Source of the DNA: Bigelowiella natans CCMP2755
Taxonomy: Eukaryota > Cercozoa > Chlorarachniophyceae
Assembly (NCBI GenBank): GCA_000320545.1
Contig: ADNK01000875.1
Coordinates: 1 to 64,000 of the forward strand
Direction: 5' to 3'
DNA length: 64,000 nucleotides
Part shown: positions 12,965 to 25,529 of the stretch, piece by piece
Numbering within the stretch: position 1 is the stretch's first letter
How the letters are laid out: each line of letters starts with the position of its first letter
Made by a program: the position numbers and the translations under genes
Notes under the pieces: model-generated
Seen by the model: the letters and a program-made list of their open reading frames with translations, nothing else
Told to the model about the DNA's origin: nothing
Database searches by the model: none

Positions 12965-14432
12965 ATACAGCTATATTTTTAGTGCATCATCATTTTAATG
13001 TGATGTCATAATGATGCATGCATGAAATTGATTTTCTCGAAATTTCTCAGCTGGGCCGTGAAATGAAAGGAAGTAATAACGAATCTGCTGAAGCAGGGAT
13101 AGAACTCGATGACGAGCGAGACGCAGACGTTTCTGGAAGGTGACATGCGATATTGGAGCAATCTCTCTTCTCTCTCTCTCTCTCTATTTATCTACCTCAA
13201 CCTCCTTCCGACCTCCCCTCTCCTTTTCACTCTTCCCCTTGCTCCTCCTTTAGTACGATTCTACCATATGATACACAATGATCAACTGTGCTCGTTATTA
13301 TTCCATTCCATCATTCCACAGCACCACTCGCATTTTGTCGCGCACGGAGATCCTCCGCTACTTCGAGAATCTTGGCCGCAATCAGCAAAAGCAGAAGCAG
13401 GGACAAGGAAAAAAGGGGAGAAAAGCGGATAATGATGATGATGATAAGGAATCATCGACGGCAGTGACAGTTGGTATGATTGGATATCCGAACGTGGGAA
13501 AGAGTAGCACCGTTAACGTACTGATGGGAGAGAAGAAGGTCAGCGTCTCTGCTACCCCCGGAAAGACAAAGCACTTCCAAACGCTGGAGGTAGTATGGAT
13601 AGTAGTAATAGTAGTAGTATTAGTACTAGCGGTAGAAGTCGCAGCAGCAGTAACTCAGTAGTACCAAAGCATGAGGGTCTCCTGCGACAAGATATAAGAC
13701 AGAAAAACACAAGAATAGCAATTGTATTAATAATAATACGACAACAACAAAAATCAATCAACAACTCGCACACATGTAAGGTTCACAAGGGATTGCGATT
13801 GTGCGACTGCCCGGGTCTCGTATTTCCAATCTTCATGAGGTTATCATTTATTACTGTCATCCATAGTGGAAGAAGCAGCAGGGAGTGGCGAAGAGAAAGA
13901 GAGTTAGATTTAGAAGAGAATGGAGGAGAATAGCCGTCGTAGTGATGACCGTTGATCTGTGGCACCCCTTCTTGGTTGGTTGCGTTAAATTACGTCTGTA
14001 GATCGAAAGCTGCACTCGTCGTAAGCGGCATCTTCCCAATCGCTCAGCTGCGGGACCATATCTCCCCTGTCCACGAAGTGGTGATATCAAACCAAAAACA
14101 ATAAACTTAACAACTGCTAATGGTAGAGGAACATAAGAAGAACGGTATGATCTTGATGTGAACGCTGTATCAATATTGATAAGTCCATACATAATCTATC
14201 TATCTATCTACCACCCATGATCATAGGTTTCAAGGGTAACACGACAGCAGCTGCATCATCTCTATGCTCTCACATTTCCCGTCTCAAAACCTGTCACTGC
14301 GGAGCTTCTGCTCTCTACACATGCGCGCATGAGGGGATTCATGAAGGTGGGCAGCGGATAAGAATGGAGAGCTGTTGTTGTTGTTGTTTGCAGCATATAG
14401 ATCATCGTAGCAAGAATAACATATGCAAGTAC

Positions 14433-14463
<31 letters not shown>

Positions 14464-16152
14464 CGTGTTGTGTACCTCTCTAATGTGTCCTCTCCACCAT
14501 TTTTATCGTCTGCTTTTCCTTCTTGTTTTTGTTCATTCTTCTCCCTCCAGGATCATGGAAGGCCTGATACTGCGCGCTCAGCACGAATCATCCTTAGTGA
14601 GTGAAAGCATTAAGAAGCAAGAGTGTAGCAATCGTCGTAGTAAAATGCATCACTATGATCCTATCGTCTTCGTCATCATTCCTTTGTCATAATCGCACAC
14701 TCTTTTCCTGACGATAACCTCTATTCTCCCGATGTTCCACCAGGTGATTTTGTCAACGGAAAGCTTGTTTTTGCCCATCCCCCCCCAAACCTGTCGCGAC
14801 CAGAATTACGAGCTTTTCTTATCGCAGTAGAGCGAGAAAAAATGGGAGGGGTAGCTGTTTTTTCATCATCATCGTCGTCGTCATCTGTGGCACCAACAGC
14901 ATCCTCCTCATCATTATCATCATCATCGTCCTTCATGCGTCATCGTGATGGATCATCCTCCTCGCAGCTTTCTTTTCCTAAGGGCAAAGAGGTATTATTG
15001 AAGACCGGATGGTGGTGCAACGAGACTTGTTTCTTTCTTGTTTTTTTCATATTTCCATTAGTAGGCCATTCATGATCGTATTGTTGTGCTATATCCTTAT
15101 CACTTAAATTGTTTCTTTGCTATTCGCCCCTTGAGTTGGTCGGTTTGAAGGGGGGTGCATTGATACCTTGAACGACAACGGGAATGATGATGATGATGAT
15201 GATATGACAAAAAATGCTTTATCAATAATGATGCTGTCACTCCTCCGGCTATTCTAACGATTCTGAGATGAACAACACCACAGCACTTATTTTAAATGAT
15301 TTTGCAAAACACACATCATAGGTGTGGGGAAACGCTGCCTCAGCGCAAGGTGATGGTGATACGAAGAAGTCGATGGCAGCTCGAAGAGGCGGAGCAGCAG
15401 CATCATCATCAGATTCTAGTAATAATAGTAGGGTGGAGAATGCTGCAGAGGACTACGACATACCTCTAGCTGCAGGCCAGGCTACCTCGAAAGTAGTATT
15501 GAGTCAAACATTCCACATCATCATCATAATTATCATCATCACCACCACCACCACCACCACTGTTATATATCATCACCTCCTCCACAACTATCACCATGTA
15601 CCTAGCACGCTACTCCTGCGGTTCTTACTTGACTACTCACGCGTTTTCCTAATCTTTGCCGTCGATTGTTGTCGACTTGTCCATTCCTTACTAACAGGGA
15701 AAGACCGAGATCGCCGCTGCCGCGTTAGAGGAGGACGGTGGGCTGCTGAACCAGATTTTGGATGATGACGTCGCTTTCAATCCCTATGAATCAGGGAAAT
15801 TGAAGCCTAACACCAACAAGAAGATGAGCAAGCGTGAGCGCAGGCGACTCCGGAAACTTAACAAGGTAGAGTTGGACACCACTAAGATAACAAGAGTATG
15901 GAAATTATGACTCTGATATTGATGATAATATTGGCGGCAAATTGAAATGGGAGCCAGTGGTGATGAAAAACAATTGAATTGGCTTCTAATGAAAGTATTT
16001 CTGGCAATAATCTAATTTCATAGATGTCGAATCAAGCCAGACGGGAAGTTGGTTTTACAAGTAAAAAAATCGGAGGTATTGAGACTAATGTAGTTGGCGA
16101 AGTGCATGATGCTCCTATGCACTTAGGAACTATGGTAGTAGTATCACTATAA
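10241..16152 (+). CDS. LSG1: Large-subunit GTPase 1, circularly permuted GTPase
   Basis: Twenty-two exons close in frame to 748 residues: 10241-10317, 10395-10461, 10598-10672, 10776-10918, 11047-11110, 11311-11363, 11504-11532, 11747-11826, 12032-12083, 12340-12413, 12589-12665, 12753-12852, 13051-13139, 13322-13589, 13781-13839, 14002-14080, 14248-14346, 14551-14596, 14744-14991, 15322-15492, 15698-15865 and 16024-16152. It starts [20 protein letters not shown], like other LSG1. Permuted G-motifs appear in the expected order: VDARNP, then G4 NKAD (exon 10/11 junction), then G1 GYPNVGKSS and G2-region [14 protein letters not shown] (exon 14), then G3 DCPGLV (exon 15). LSG1 releases the export adaptor NMD3 from cytoplasmic pre-60S subunits. 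Lineage-specific Ser and Asp runs lie in exons 19 and 14. The 16/17 junction and last exon are less certain. Confidence 0.92.
10703..14460. repeat. Microsatellites filling LSG1 introns
   Basis: Tracts lie in introns rather than exons: (CA)n at 10703-10736, 11119-11154, 12444-12479 and 12931-12960; (AAG)n at 11839-11867; an impure (CTA/CTG)n at 12211-12329; (CT)n near 13153-13185; and (GT)n at 14431-14459. They explain the long Leu-, Thr/His- and Cys/Val-rich spurious open frames in this part of the window. Confidence 0.9.
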
Positions 16153-18037
16153 TTAGCAGCGATCCAAAGTGCCATATGCAGCACATTAAGAATTATCTTC
16201 ACTACAGTAGAGTTTACTCAAGAAGTCTCACTATCACTTTACTCCTCTCTATTGTGGCATTGTTGATCACATTTGTACTTTTACATCTGTATTCATTAGA
16301 AATTCCTGGGAGCAGCATATCGCGGAATGGAAATGTTGTTGCAGTACCGTCTTTTCAGTGATGACGTTGTGAAATTTTGTAATTAAACATGCAAAATGAC
16401 AGTGCTAGAGTGTACGTGGTGATGCGTTGATGCCCGCACTAGAACATTTGCATTTAACGAAAGCATTGGCTCCAGGACTAGAGTAGCTGTGCGCGGCGTA
16501 GGGGCAAGCAACATGCATGCAAACAAGATGCGAGACATCACATTGTGTGATTGCCTGTGTCGTACGTGCTTTTGATTCGCATTTGCAGACAATCACACAA
16601 CTCAGGATGCTGACAGCAACACTTTCTGTTTCTGATGGCTTTGTTTGACATGTGACATGACGTCTAGACGTGCGAGCTTTTTCCGGCTAGCCGGCTGGCT
16701 AGCAGCAAGTAGTCACAAACTCTGCAGAACTGGAAGACAAGAGTTGCGCCATGCGTCGTTGCAGTGTCAACAAGGAGCGTGCAGGCGAGCGCATGGGATG
16801 CCAACACAGCCAGCCCTAGCCAGCCAGAGCCATAGCCAGGAAGCGATGCACAATGCAGACGAAGTTGGAAAAGAACGTGGGCAGTTCTCAATTTGTTTGC
16901 TGGATCTCATGATCGCATGTGATCGTGCATGCAATGACAACACCAGAACAGCTAGAAAAGCAGCGAAGCACGCTGGCACGTGTGGCGACTGGTTGACGAT
17001 GATGAAAAGGCTTTGAGTCTGCGCTGACAAGCTAGCAAGGCTGCGTGCACCGGCATCGCTGATCTTTGCTTCGTTTGACACATTGTGCAACCAACACAAC
17101 ACGCACGCAGTGCACTGTGTGACTGCCATCTAGCCATGCACGCACATCGCAGACTGGTGCAAGCAGGCCAGCACTGGCAGCAGGCAGTCGCAGGACTGTC
17201 GTTCATCGTTCACTCTCAATCAGTCACATGGCGCGTGAAACCACACCTGTTGAGACGTCACAGATGGCACGTGTGTGAGCCTTTTCTGTTGGCACCTTTT
17301 TCATCGACGCGGAGCGTGAAAACGTGAACGAGGCCCACACAACACGCACTCTTGATCGACACGGTCTCAATCGTGTTGATGCCTCGCTAGCTCGCCACAG
17401 GCTAGCAGGCAGCACAGACCTCCTCAACCGAGAACTGAGCAGTGTTCGAACAACGCCCGGAGTTGTTTCAAGAAAGAAGGAAAGCTCAATGATCGACTGC
17501 ACGGAGTCAACAATGACAAACTACATGGACGCACGATCAATGAAGTTGGGCAGTGCACATCAGCGACATACAAATGATGAACATTCGGCGATTTTTTGAT
17601 TCAATAATTCCAAAAAGTGCGATTTCTTCTCCTTACCTGTTAAATTTTGATAAATCCATCGAAATTGACTGACTTTTGACTAGAAAATGGACAAGATTCA
17701 ATGAAAAGAAAAAGTCGGTCCAAGGCGTAGCTCAATACGTTTGGGTGAGGATTTTGTTTGAAGATTACCTTCAAATAGTCACTACGACAAAGAGAAAATG
17801 TGAAAATAGTTTGATTTTGGACACTTGTGGATTCGTCCGGTCAGAGTAAAAAGGCGTGAGATTTTCAAGATAGCTCTAATTTGTATGCATCCTAATTGCC
17901 GTTATATATTCAAAGAAAGTATATTATTTTGATGTCGTAGAATATTATAGCATTGTTTTTCATAGTAAAGGCCTGTTTTCCTGTATTAAGCAACTGTCTG
18001 AGGTTCTTCGACACTGCATTCCCCCCACCCTACTACA
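16153..18037. other. Long gap after LSG1: GCATGC/CTAG-rich island, then AT-rich leader
   Basis: 16390-17590 has the palindrome-rich character of the convergent gaps (CTAG, GCATGC, GACGTCTAGACGTG near 16659) and open but non-homologous frames on both strands. 17600-18000 is AT-rich. No 75-bp element copy and no RNA gene was recognised. It is the only large gap between two genes on the same strand. Confidence 0.5.
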
Positions 18038-18484
18038 ATGCTGTCCCGTGGACTGAACAAGATTGCCCGCAGGTCGCAGCGAACTAAAACACTCCTATCT
18101 TTAGATTCATTGCTTTTTTTTTAAATCTGTTGAAAGCTTGGATTAATACGTGTATATTCTCAGGATGAGGGTCACACCTGTGATTTCACGATCTCTGGCA
18201 ATGCAAACTATTGCTCCATACCCAGATGCGCCAGACGTAAAAATTCAAGTTGATATTACCAAATACGATGATGCAACTGAGAAAAGAATGGCTGCATTGG
18301 GTAAAATCTCATTCGTCTTCCCAGTGTTTTGCAAGCAATGATTTTCTTTTTTCCTGCAGCTGCTTCTGAGTCTGAGGTCTCGCCATACCATCCTTCCAAG
18401 CTTTACAGCACAGGAAACCAGAGTGAGGTTCCAAAATGGACCACTGATTTCTGGAAGATCACTCAACATGATTGTGCTCACTAA
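18038..18484 (+). CDS. Small protein with mitochondrial-type presequence
   Basis: Exons 18038-18072, 18164-18300 and 18360-18484 close in frame to 98 residues. The N-terminus MLSRGLNKIARRMRVTPVIS is basic, Ser/Arg-rich and free of acidic residues, typical of a mitochondrial targeting helix. The mature part contains PYPDAPDVKIQVDITKYDD and ends WTTDFWKITQHDCAH. No family was recognised; a small accessory subunit of a mitochondrial complex is a reasonable guess but only that. It is downstream of LSG1 on the same strand and convergent with the next gene. Confidence 0.6.
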
Positions 18485-18749
18485 ATGATGTGTTGATGAA
18501 TGCTGCGATTCCAAGGAATTGAGACCACTTGAGACAATACCACCGCTTATAGTGATACCAAAAACATTGGGAAGTCATGGTCGATTATTGCCTGTCGATT
18601 CCAGTATCATCCCACTTAGTGTTGCGATCGATCCATAAATCTAATCAGATCATCATGCTAGAAAAAAAGAACGACGATGTTTATGTGCATGTAATGTGCA
18701 TACCCACACACATCCACACACGCTTTATGTGTGTGTGTACACGTATATA

Positions 18750-18807
<58 letters not shown>

Positions 18808-19500
18808 TAATTTATATAATTATTTTCAATGGTCATCCTAATGTAGCTATGCAAAGCAGCGGCCGCCAGCGCGTGCATTTATTATCGCCTTGTTAATCGA
18901 TTCATGCGCTAGCAGCTAGCTAGCTAGGCAGAAGGTGTAGCTAGCCGCTTTTGTATGTCTAGCTAGATGTGCACACCATGCTAGCATGCACTAGAACATA
19001 CCAGTAGCTACGTCATTTTTCATACACGCGATGTGTTAATTTGAATGCTTTATCCTATATAGCAAGCAGTATTGCAGGTACGTCTAGACGTGCGTAGCGT
19101 ACGTTATTATATGACCGTAGCAGCGCGTTGACAACTCAACATTACTTTCACATTGCACGCTAGCATGTCTATGTATAGTCGGCTAGCTAGCTAGATGTTT
19201 TCGTCATGATCATGCATGCTGCACATCCTGCTAGCTAGCTCATATGTGTGGCGTCTCTAGCTGTGCGAAGTGTGCATGCAATAACAACAGATGGATAGCC
19301 ATTGCAACACATGCGATGCGCAATCAAAATAACATCGTACAAAAATGACCATAATGATGACGATGCATGCACTTTCACCAACGGTGTGGCCCGCATCGCG
19401 AGATCGGAATATATAACTCTCAGGATCCACTAACCTTTCCATACCACACCTCCTGAGGAAAAATTCGAAGATGAAAGCAAAATCTTTGCTGCATGAAGTC
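18485..19500. other. Convergent gap with (TA)n tract and CTAGCTAG clusters
   Basis: It holds a (TA)n microsatellite at 18748-18804 abutting a 75-bp element copy, then dense GCTAGCTAGCTAG and TGCTAGCATGCA palindromes to about 19240. No gene was seen. Confidence 0.6.
18805..18875 (-). repeat. 75-bp convergent-gap element, copy 1
   Basis: Reverse-oriented copy: TTTTCAATGGTCATCCTAAT, then TGTAGCTATGCAAAGCAGCGG. It begins directly at the end of the (TA)n tract. Confidence 0.7.
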
Positions 19501-21666
19501 TTAGATTTATCATGGCGTATTATCTAGTTGTACGTTTCTGAGAACCTTGTTTCTTTTTCTGCGAAGCAAGTTGTCTCTTCAAATTCAGGATATCGACATT
19601 GGCCTCATTTAATCTAGGAGAAGTGAAATTATACTAACTTAAGACTCCAATGGATGCTGTATCGTGAAATCAATGAAATTGGAAAACTGAGAAGATACCT
19701 TTGTTGAGAGGCCCTGACGTGATACCTGTAAGAAGAAGATGTGAGAGGCCGGCACATTAAATAGAAATAAACTGCAAATGATACTTTTGTTTGAAAAGCT
19801 CTGCTTCCAATTCGCCAATGCGCTTATTTTTAGTTTGAAGAGTCGTCTCTGTTTATGATATATGGTCTTAATTTTTTTAATACTCTTCAGTTAAGATATC
19901 ACATTAAGATATGTTCACCTAGATCTCGAACCATAGTTTTATCAGAAGCCCTATTAGTGATTAAATACATCAGCTTCGCACATTTATATTACTTCATCCA
20001 ACGTGTAGAATAAGGAGGGAATGGTAGCGAGTATATTTTCAAATAATTGGGTATTTATTCGCAAATTTGTGAGTGTGCACGTGTTGATAGCTACTCTTAC
20101 CTATCTATGCCATCATCAGTCCTTCTCCGAACCTGTGAAGCAAAAATCAAAGTTCTTTGCTTGCGTATTGATACGTACTAATCATCGATGCAAACCGGAG
20201 AATGTGCCCTGGATCGTGCAGGAGTCACAGCCGGTGAAGGGCCTGGGGTAAGACCTGTATGGAATCAAAGAAACTAAATAACAATACGGGTCATTACTGT
20301 TGTGCAACATGTTAACATACTACCTGTGTGGAATTTGACCTCCTTTTCGGCCGATGCTTCATTTGATGAAGGATCTGACGGGTAAGCACACTTTTGATGT
20401 TGGTTTCATGCGAATAATTCACATGTGGATCGTGTACCGGATGTCGATAGTGTAGCTCCATCAGCGGCGGACCCATCGGCAGGCACTTTCGCATCAGCCT
20501 CATTTTTTTGCGTTCCTGTGTCCGTTGAGAGTTTTAGGAATCACACTTTAACGGTGATGCAAAAAATGAAAAATGCTTTCAGTTACCGCAATTTGTCTTC
20601 CACCACTTCACCCGTTCTTGGAGCTCTTTATTCTGCAATAAAAACCACATTACTACTATTTTTCTCTTTTTCTAAGACAGAATTTCTATTTCAAATGCAT
20701 TGCTGAATCACCTCTTTAAGCAGTCTCTGCGACACGATATTTGCCTCAGCGGTCTCTGTATATTGTGTTGTAAGTTAGTTTGCCCTTCCTCTTATCAGAT
20801 GTTAATGAAATTACCATTCTTCGCTTCCTCAAGTTGGAGCTGGACTTCTCGGAGTTCCTTCTTCTTTCTGTAAATTTCGATCAAGTATTTTTCAGCTACT
20901 ACTATCTATCAATCTATCTCTATTGTAGTGATTCTTTCCAACTTCTAGAAGCACGTAATTCCGCCAAGTGAAACACCACGTGGAATACTACTACTTTGAT
21001 AGCTGCCTGTTGAACTTCGTCTCAAGATGCGCATATATGAGCTTCGGGACAGTCTCAGCTTCCGCCTTGGATGGAGGTGATTCATCGTAAAGTTAGAGGT
21101 TGCAATTAAAATCATCGTTCATCTCATAGACGAGCACCTCCTGAGCTGCTTTGTTCAATATGTCTAGTGCAGTGGAATCCATGGAAGGGCCTAAGACCGT
21201 GTGGATCAAAATTAGATCAAGAGGATGATCATATCGACTTCCAGGATTGACTTCACGGTAAGCTATCAACATTCCATACTATAGGAATTATTTGCAACCT
21301 TCTCTCTTGATCTTACGAAGTCTCTCCTTTGCGTTGGGGCCTGCCACCTATTTACGATACAATTATGTTCAGACTGTAGAATTAGCGAGCAAATCCCGAA
21401 ACTGTGTTGCAAAATGATTGGGTACCTCCATCAGCGTTTTCACAGTATTGATGTATTCTGTCTCTCTATATGTCAGGTACATCCGGACAATGGTGACTAC
21501 CTGCATAATATTCACAACATCAAACGACACGAACACAGAACGCACAGTTAGTAGGACAACACGCTTTACCACACGCATGTAAATGAAATATCCATGCTAT
21601 ATATCATTAATGTACTCGTCATGCTTCAGAGGTTGATTGTCTGTCTGCACACACAAACACACACAC

Positions 21667-21715
<49 letters not shown>

Positions 21716-22683
21716 GTGCGAATGTGTAAGCTAACATGCGATCGACAAGACCCACCTCGCTAGCTAGAGCATGGAGAGACAACGAACCCAAATATTGCCT
21801 TTTTGGATGATCTCAATAAGCATTTTCACAAAGTATCATAGAAATAAACCCCGAGATTCACTCGAACGAAAAGGTGCAAGCGTTAACGTGTAAGTTTCAA
21901 TTTGCCTCTGAATGAGAGAATCCAACGCAGCCCGTATTTTAGCTTTGTTTTCGGGGGTAATCTTCCGAACCCTTTAGATTGTTTGTGAGTAATGAATGAG
22001 GGAACAAAGTACTTAACCTATGAGACGTTACCGTTTCGAGAATAACGTTTCAATGTTGATGTTCTCATCATCTGGTTTCTTTTTCCTGAAGCGCCCTGTA
22101 TCATACACAATCAGCCTCCGCATAGTGACATCCTCAGACGAATACACATTCGTCTTCAGATTAGAGCAGGTGCATGATATTGATTACTTTTCCTTTTCTC
22201 TTTTTCCTTATTTGAGCCCCCTCCTTCCCGGAACTCAGATTAAAAAAAGAATTTAGAAGTAAATGCATCGATCGAGTATGTCAAAGTTTCCTATCATGCC
22301 ACCTGGCTATCCTCTTCATATTCTTCATTCCTAATGATAGGTAATTTTGAGATAGAGCCTCTTCAATTAGAAACAGATAAATTTATTACGTTGGGGTGTT
22401 GAATCGGGTGATGCACTCGATGTAAAACCTCGTCAGTGCCTCTCTTAAGATGATAATTTGGTTCAGTTGAAGTGAAGAATTTCTGAGACTATTTGGTAGG
22501 AACAGGGGGCACAATGAGATGACCACCTGCATTGTTCTGCATCTCGTAGTCCAAGTTGTTGCAAGCTGAGAAAACATTACGAGCAGTCATTCAACTTGCA
22601 ATGAATGAAAATTTTTGAATTGACCCGTCTTTGTCTTTCACTTCCTCTTCATCTGTTCGAGCAGGTGTTGCTGAAGAGTTCAT
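19500..22683 (-). CDS. Unidentified multi-exon protein with C-terminal coiled coil
   Basis: Not recognised, and the exon chain is only partly solved. A start is likely at 22683 (MNSSATPARTDEEE). Coding-looking minus-strand exons follow: LNQIIILREALTRFYIECI (about 22390-22480), NEEYEEDSQ (about 22312-22340), SSEDVTMRRLIVYDTGRFR (about 22030-22160), KITPENKAKIRAALDSLIQ (about 21885-21970), YLTYRETEYINTVKTLMEV (about 21425-21505), and SRYDHPLDLILIHTVLGPS (about 21110-21255). Then come short heptad-like exons RKKKELREVQLQLEEAKN (about 20815-20880), KNKRIGELEAELFKQ (about 19790-19850) and EANVDILNLKRQLASQKKK (about 19550-19615). A (TA)n tract at 21675-21712 sits in an intron. A cytoskeletal or flagellar role is possible but there is no family evidence. 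Confidence 0.45.
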
Positions 22684-22859
22684 GTGTAAAACCCAAAAAT
22701 AATAGGCGGCCGAACAATTCCCAGAACTAGCCGCCCTGGATGTGCATGCAATGATCCAAGCGAATTATGATGAGGATGTGGGCGCTGACACCATCACCGA
22801 TCATGCTTCTGCGACCCTAAAATATCCTTGTCGTCTTTGTTTTTCCCCATGGAATTTCA

Positions 22860-23432
22860 TTTGAATCCAGCCATATCACTGATCATAGCGTTGTACAGGA
22901 TGTTTTTGGTAGATCTCTAGATCTAGGTCTAAGGAGGTTTTTCCTGTTCCTGCAACAAGAACGAGTAGAATTGTTGTTGTTTGTTCATCACATTTTGTCG
23001 CATAAATGTACGATACAAATCACAGTCTTTTGAGATCTAGAGTTTGCATCCATCATCAACTCCAAAGGTTCGCCGAGGTACACAGAGTAGTAAGTACCCC
23101 CTATAAATATTGATAGAAAATAACAACGCAATTTTCTACACGCGACTTACTTTGGTAGGAAGTTTTCGCGGTAGGAGGGAGTCCAGTCCCATGCTCGATG
23201 GAGCTAGATTTTTCCAAGGAATACTTGAAAATTGTGCTGTCGCTTTTGAAATATCGAGGGGAAATTGTATCAATTCTGCGATTTTTCGTCGGAAAGCAGC
23301 TTTGGTCTCCACTTCTATCTGTTTTGAGTGGCCGAAGGACCAAGCATCGAGGCACGGCGCTGTGTACATTAGGAGGTGTGGTATTGCTACTCCGTTCATA
23401 GAGCTGATTGTAATACTTTTATTTAAATGCAT
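22860..23432 (-). CDS. Possible small unidentified gene (or 5' exons of the next one)
   Basis: A minus-strand frame from an ATG at 23432 runs 94 codons to a good gtaagt donor at 23150 (segments RRKIAELIQFPLDISK and MGLDSLLPRKLPTK). Downstream frames such as YLGEPLELMMDAN (about 23040-23100) and NILYNAMISDMAGFK (about 22860-22915) look coding, but their phases do not join simply. No family was recognised. Confidence 0.35.
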
Positions 23433-23741
23433 GCGTCATGTTGGATATTGAAGATTGCATGTCATAGTTCTCTTCGTAACTAATACATCCAAACTAGATA
23501 TATGTGTACATAAATGTACATATACATATTTACGCGTTGATCTCCAAACAAGAGCGCATGCGATGACATATCAACTACTGTAGTGGGAGTCGACCCACCT
23601 CCATCACTCAAATTGTTTTCCACCAACAGTAGGACATTTATTCAATTTTGATCCAAATCTGAGCATGGGAGGGGGAATCCCTCGATCGCAGCCTATCTCG
23701 TAAGTCTAGATCAAACATCTATTCTGGAACGCTTTATCGGG
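23433..23741. promoter_or_regulatory. Divergent gap upstream of the SRPK-like kinase
   Basis: 309 bp between the putative minus start at 23432 and the kinase start at 23742. No motif was recognised. Confidence 0.3.
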
Positions 23742-25529
23742 ATGCTTTCTCCGCCAGCAGCAACAAGCAGCAGCATTGAAGTGACGTCTACAGCAAAATT
23801 GCTCAAAGTACCCGATGTAAAAGATCATGATCACCAGATCCACAACGATGATCCTCTGTTCTCATCCGAATTTGACGATGCACAAAGCTCTGATGATTCA
23901 GAGGACCCTCAAGAGTATCGTCGAGGCGGATATCATTGGGTGCGCGTCGGGGATGTTTATAATGACCGTTATCTCATCCACCGGAAGCTAGGGTGGGGAC
24001 AGTTTTCGACTGTGTGGCTGGCGACGGATCTCTCGGTGGCTTATGATAGCCCCAACAAAGTTGTCGCACTAAAAATAATGAAAAGCGCAGCAGAATACAT
24101 CGAAGCGGCGCAGGACGAAATGGACCTCTTACGTGTAATAGCAAAGGCAGAAGATGGACCAGGAAAACGAAACATCGTACAAATGTTAGACACTTTTGAC
24201 TTGTATGGTCCTCACGGAACGCATTTGTGCATCTCTTTGGAATTGATGGGACGCTCTCTGCTCAGTTACCTACGTTCGACAGATAAGGGATTACCACTAA
24301 AGACTGTCAAACGACTCTCCTATCAAATGGCTATGGGAATCCATTATTTACACACCGTGTGCCACATCGTGCATACCGATATTAAACCGGAGAATTTCTT
24401 GCTCACTCGTCGTCATCCAGCTGATGCTAAGGCTCTGGAAAAGGCCACGTTAAAGCATCTCGAAACTCTGAAAGGCAAGCGCGTCCGTTACGACAAGAGA
24501 CCATCCGTTACTTCGCTCAAACCCAGGCTAAACGTGGAGAAGAAGGGGGAGGACAGAAGCATTGCTGGAAGCAGCACAAGTATGTTATCATGCGTTGGAA
24601 GGGGGGAGTCACAACACGAATTCATTTTACATAACTATTGAAATCTTATTCAATACACCATTGTAGTATCACTTTATTGTAACAAGCAAACTAATTTTAA
24701 AAACCGCTATAATGTGTAAGCCGATGAGAAGTCACGATCGGCTTCCGCTGAAGATTTGATCCTTGGATCGGGGGGAATGCCGTTACGTTTGCCCTCTCTG
24801 GAGAAACAAACGTCCACATCGACGGTCAAGTCCACCTTAACAGTCAACTGCGAGGAGGCAGAAATTAAAATATGCGACTTCGGCAACTCATGTATAGAGG
24901 ACCAAATGTAATAATCTCTCACAAAATCTGAGCACACCCAGCACATTTTCCATCACCTCAACTCCCGCTTCTTATCTTGTACTCCTTTTGAATCTAGGTA
25001 TAGCAGGGTTATATCCACTCGTCAATACCGTTCCCCCGAGGTGATTTTGGGATGCGACATTTGTGCTAAGACGGATATGTGGTCTTTGGGCTGTCTTATT
25101 TACGAGCTACTCACCGGCGACTATCTCTTCGATCCCGAGCACGAGGAAACTTCACGTGTACCGCGTGATGAGAGCCACCTGCAACTGATGATGGAATCAC
25201 TTGGTGAAATACCCCAGTCGATGCTCGACGAGGGAAAGAGCACCAATGAGTTCTTCGACAAAGGCGGCCAGCTCCGCCACACCAAAGTGAATGGATTTTG
25301 GGGCATTGAGCTCATGTTGCATCGGCGATATGGCATGGAAGAGAACGATGCAAAGGCGTCAGCTGAGGTCTTGCATGGGCTGCTTAAATACAATCCTAGA
25401 GAGAGGTGGTCTGCAGCAAATCTCATTAAGTCGGAATGGCTACAGCAACTACACTGCGCAACTACATGTCAGTGGGGCGGGATATCGACTATTCATGACG
25501 AGGCCAACGACTTCGGGAGCAAGGCTTAG
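23742..25529 (+). CDS. SRPK-type serine/arginine-rich-protein kinase
   Basis: Exons 23742-24579, 24721-24907 and 24998-25529 close to 518 residues. Kinase motifs: glycine loop GWGQFSTV near residue 84, VALKIMK lysine near 111, the SRPK-characteristic catalytic loop HTDIKPENFLL near 217, the SRPK-like metal site CDFGNSC, and the activation segment STRQYRSPEVILG. As in SRPKs, the kinase domain is split by a spacer between the catalytic loop and the metal-binding site; here it is short and Lys/Ser-rich. SRPKs phosphorylate RS-domain splicing factors in cytoplasm and nucleus. The next gene, cyclin L, encodes an RS-rich splicing-associated cyclin, a plausible client. The N-terminal 60 residues are acidic and disordered. 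Confidence 0.88.

Noticed and set aside
16645-17206. Overlapping open frames on both strands
   Set aside because: They fall in a palindrome-rich gap, have no homology-like motifs and odd His/Ala/Cys-rich composition; judged non-coding.
17848-17866. CGCCTTTTTAC on the minus strand resembling the U5 snRNA loop
   Set aside because: The flanks cannot form the U5 stem and no Sm site follows; chance match.
22940-22975. GTGKTS-like peptide suggesting a P-loop on the minus strand
   Set aside because: The full GxxxxGK pattern is absent and the frame does not join neighbouring exons.
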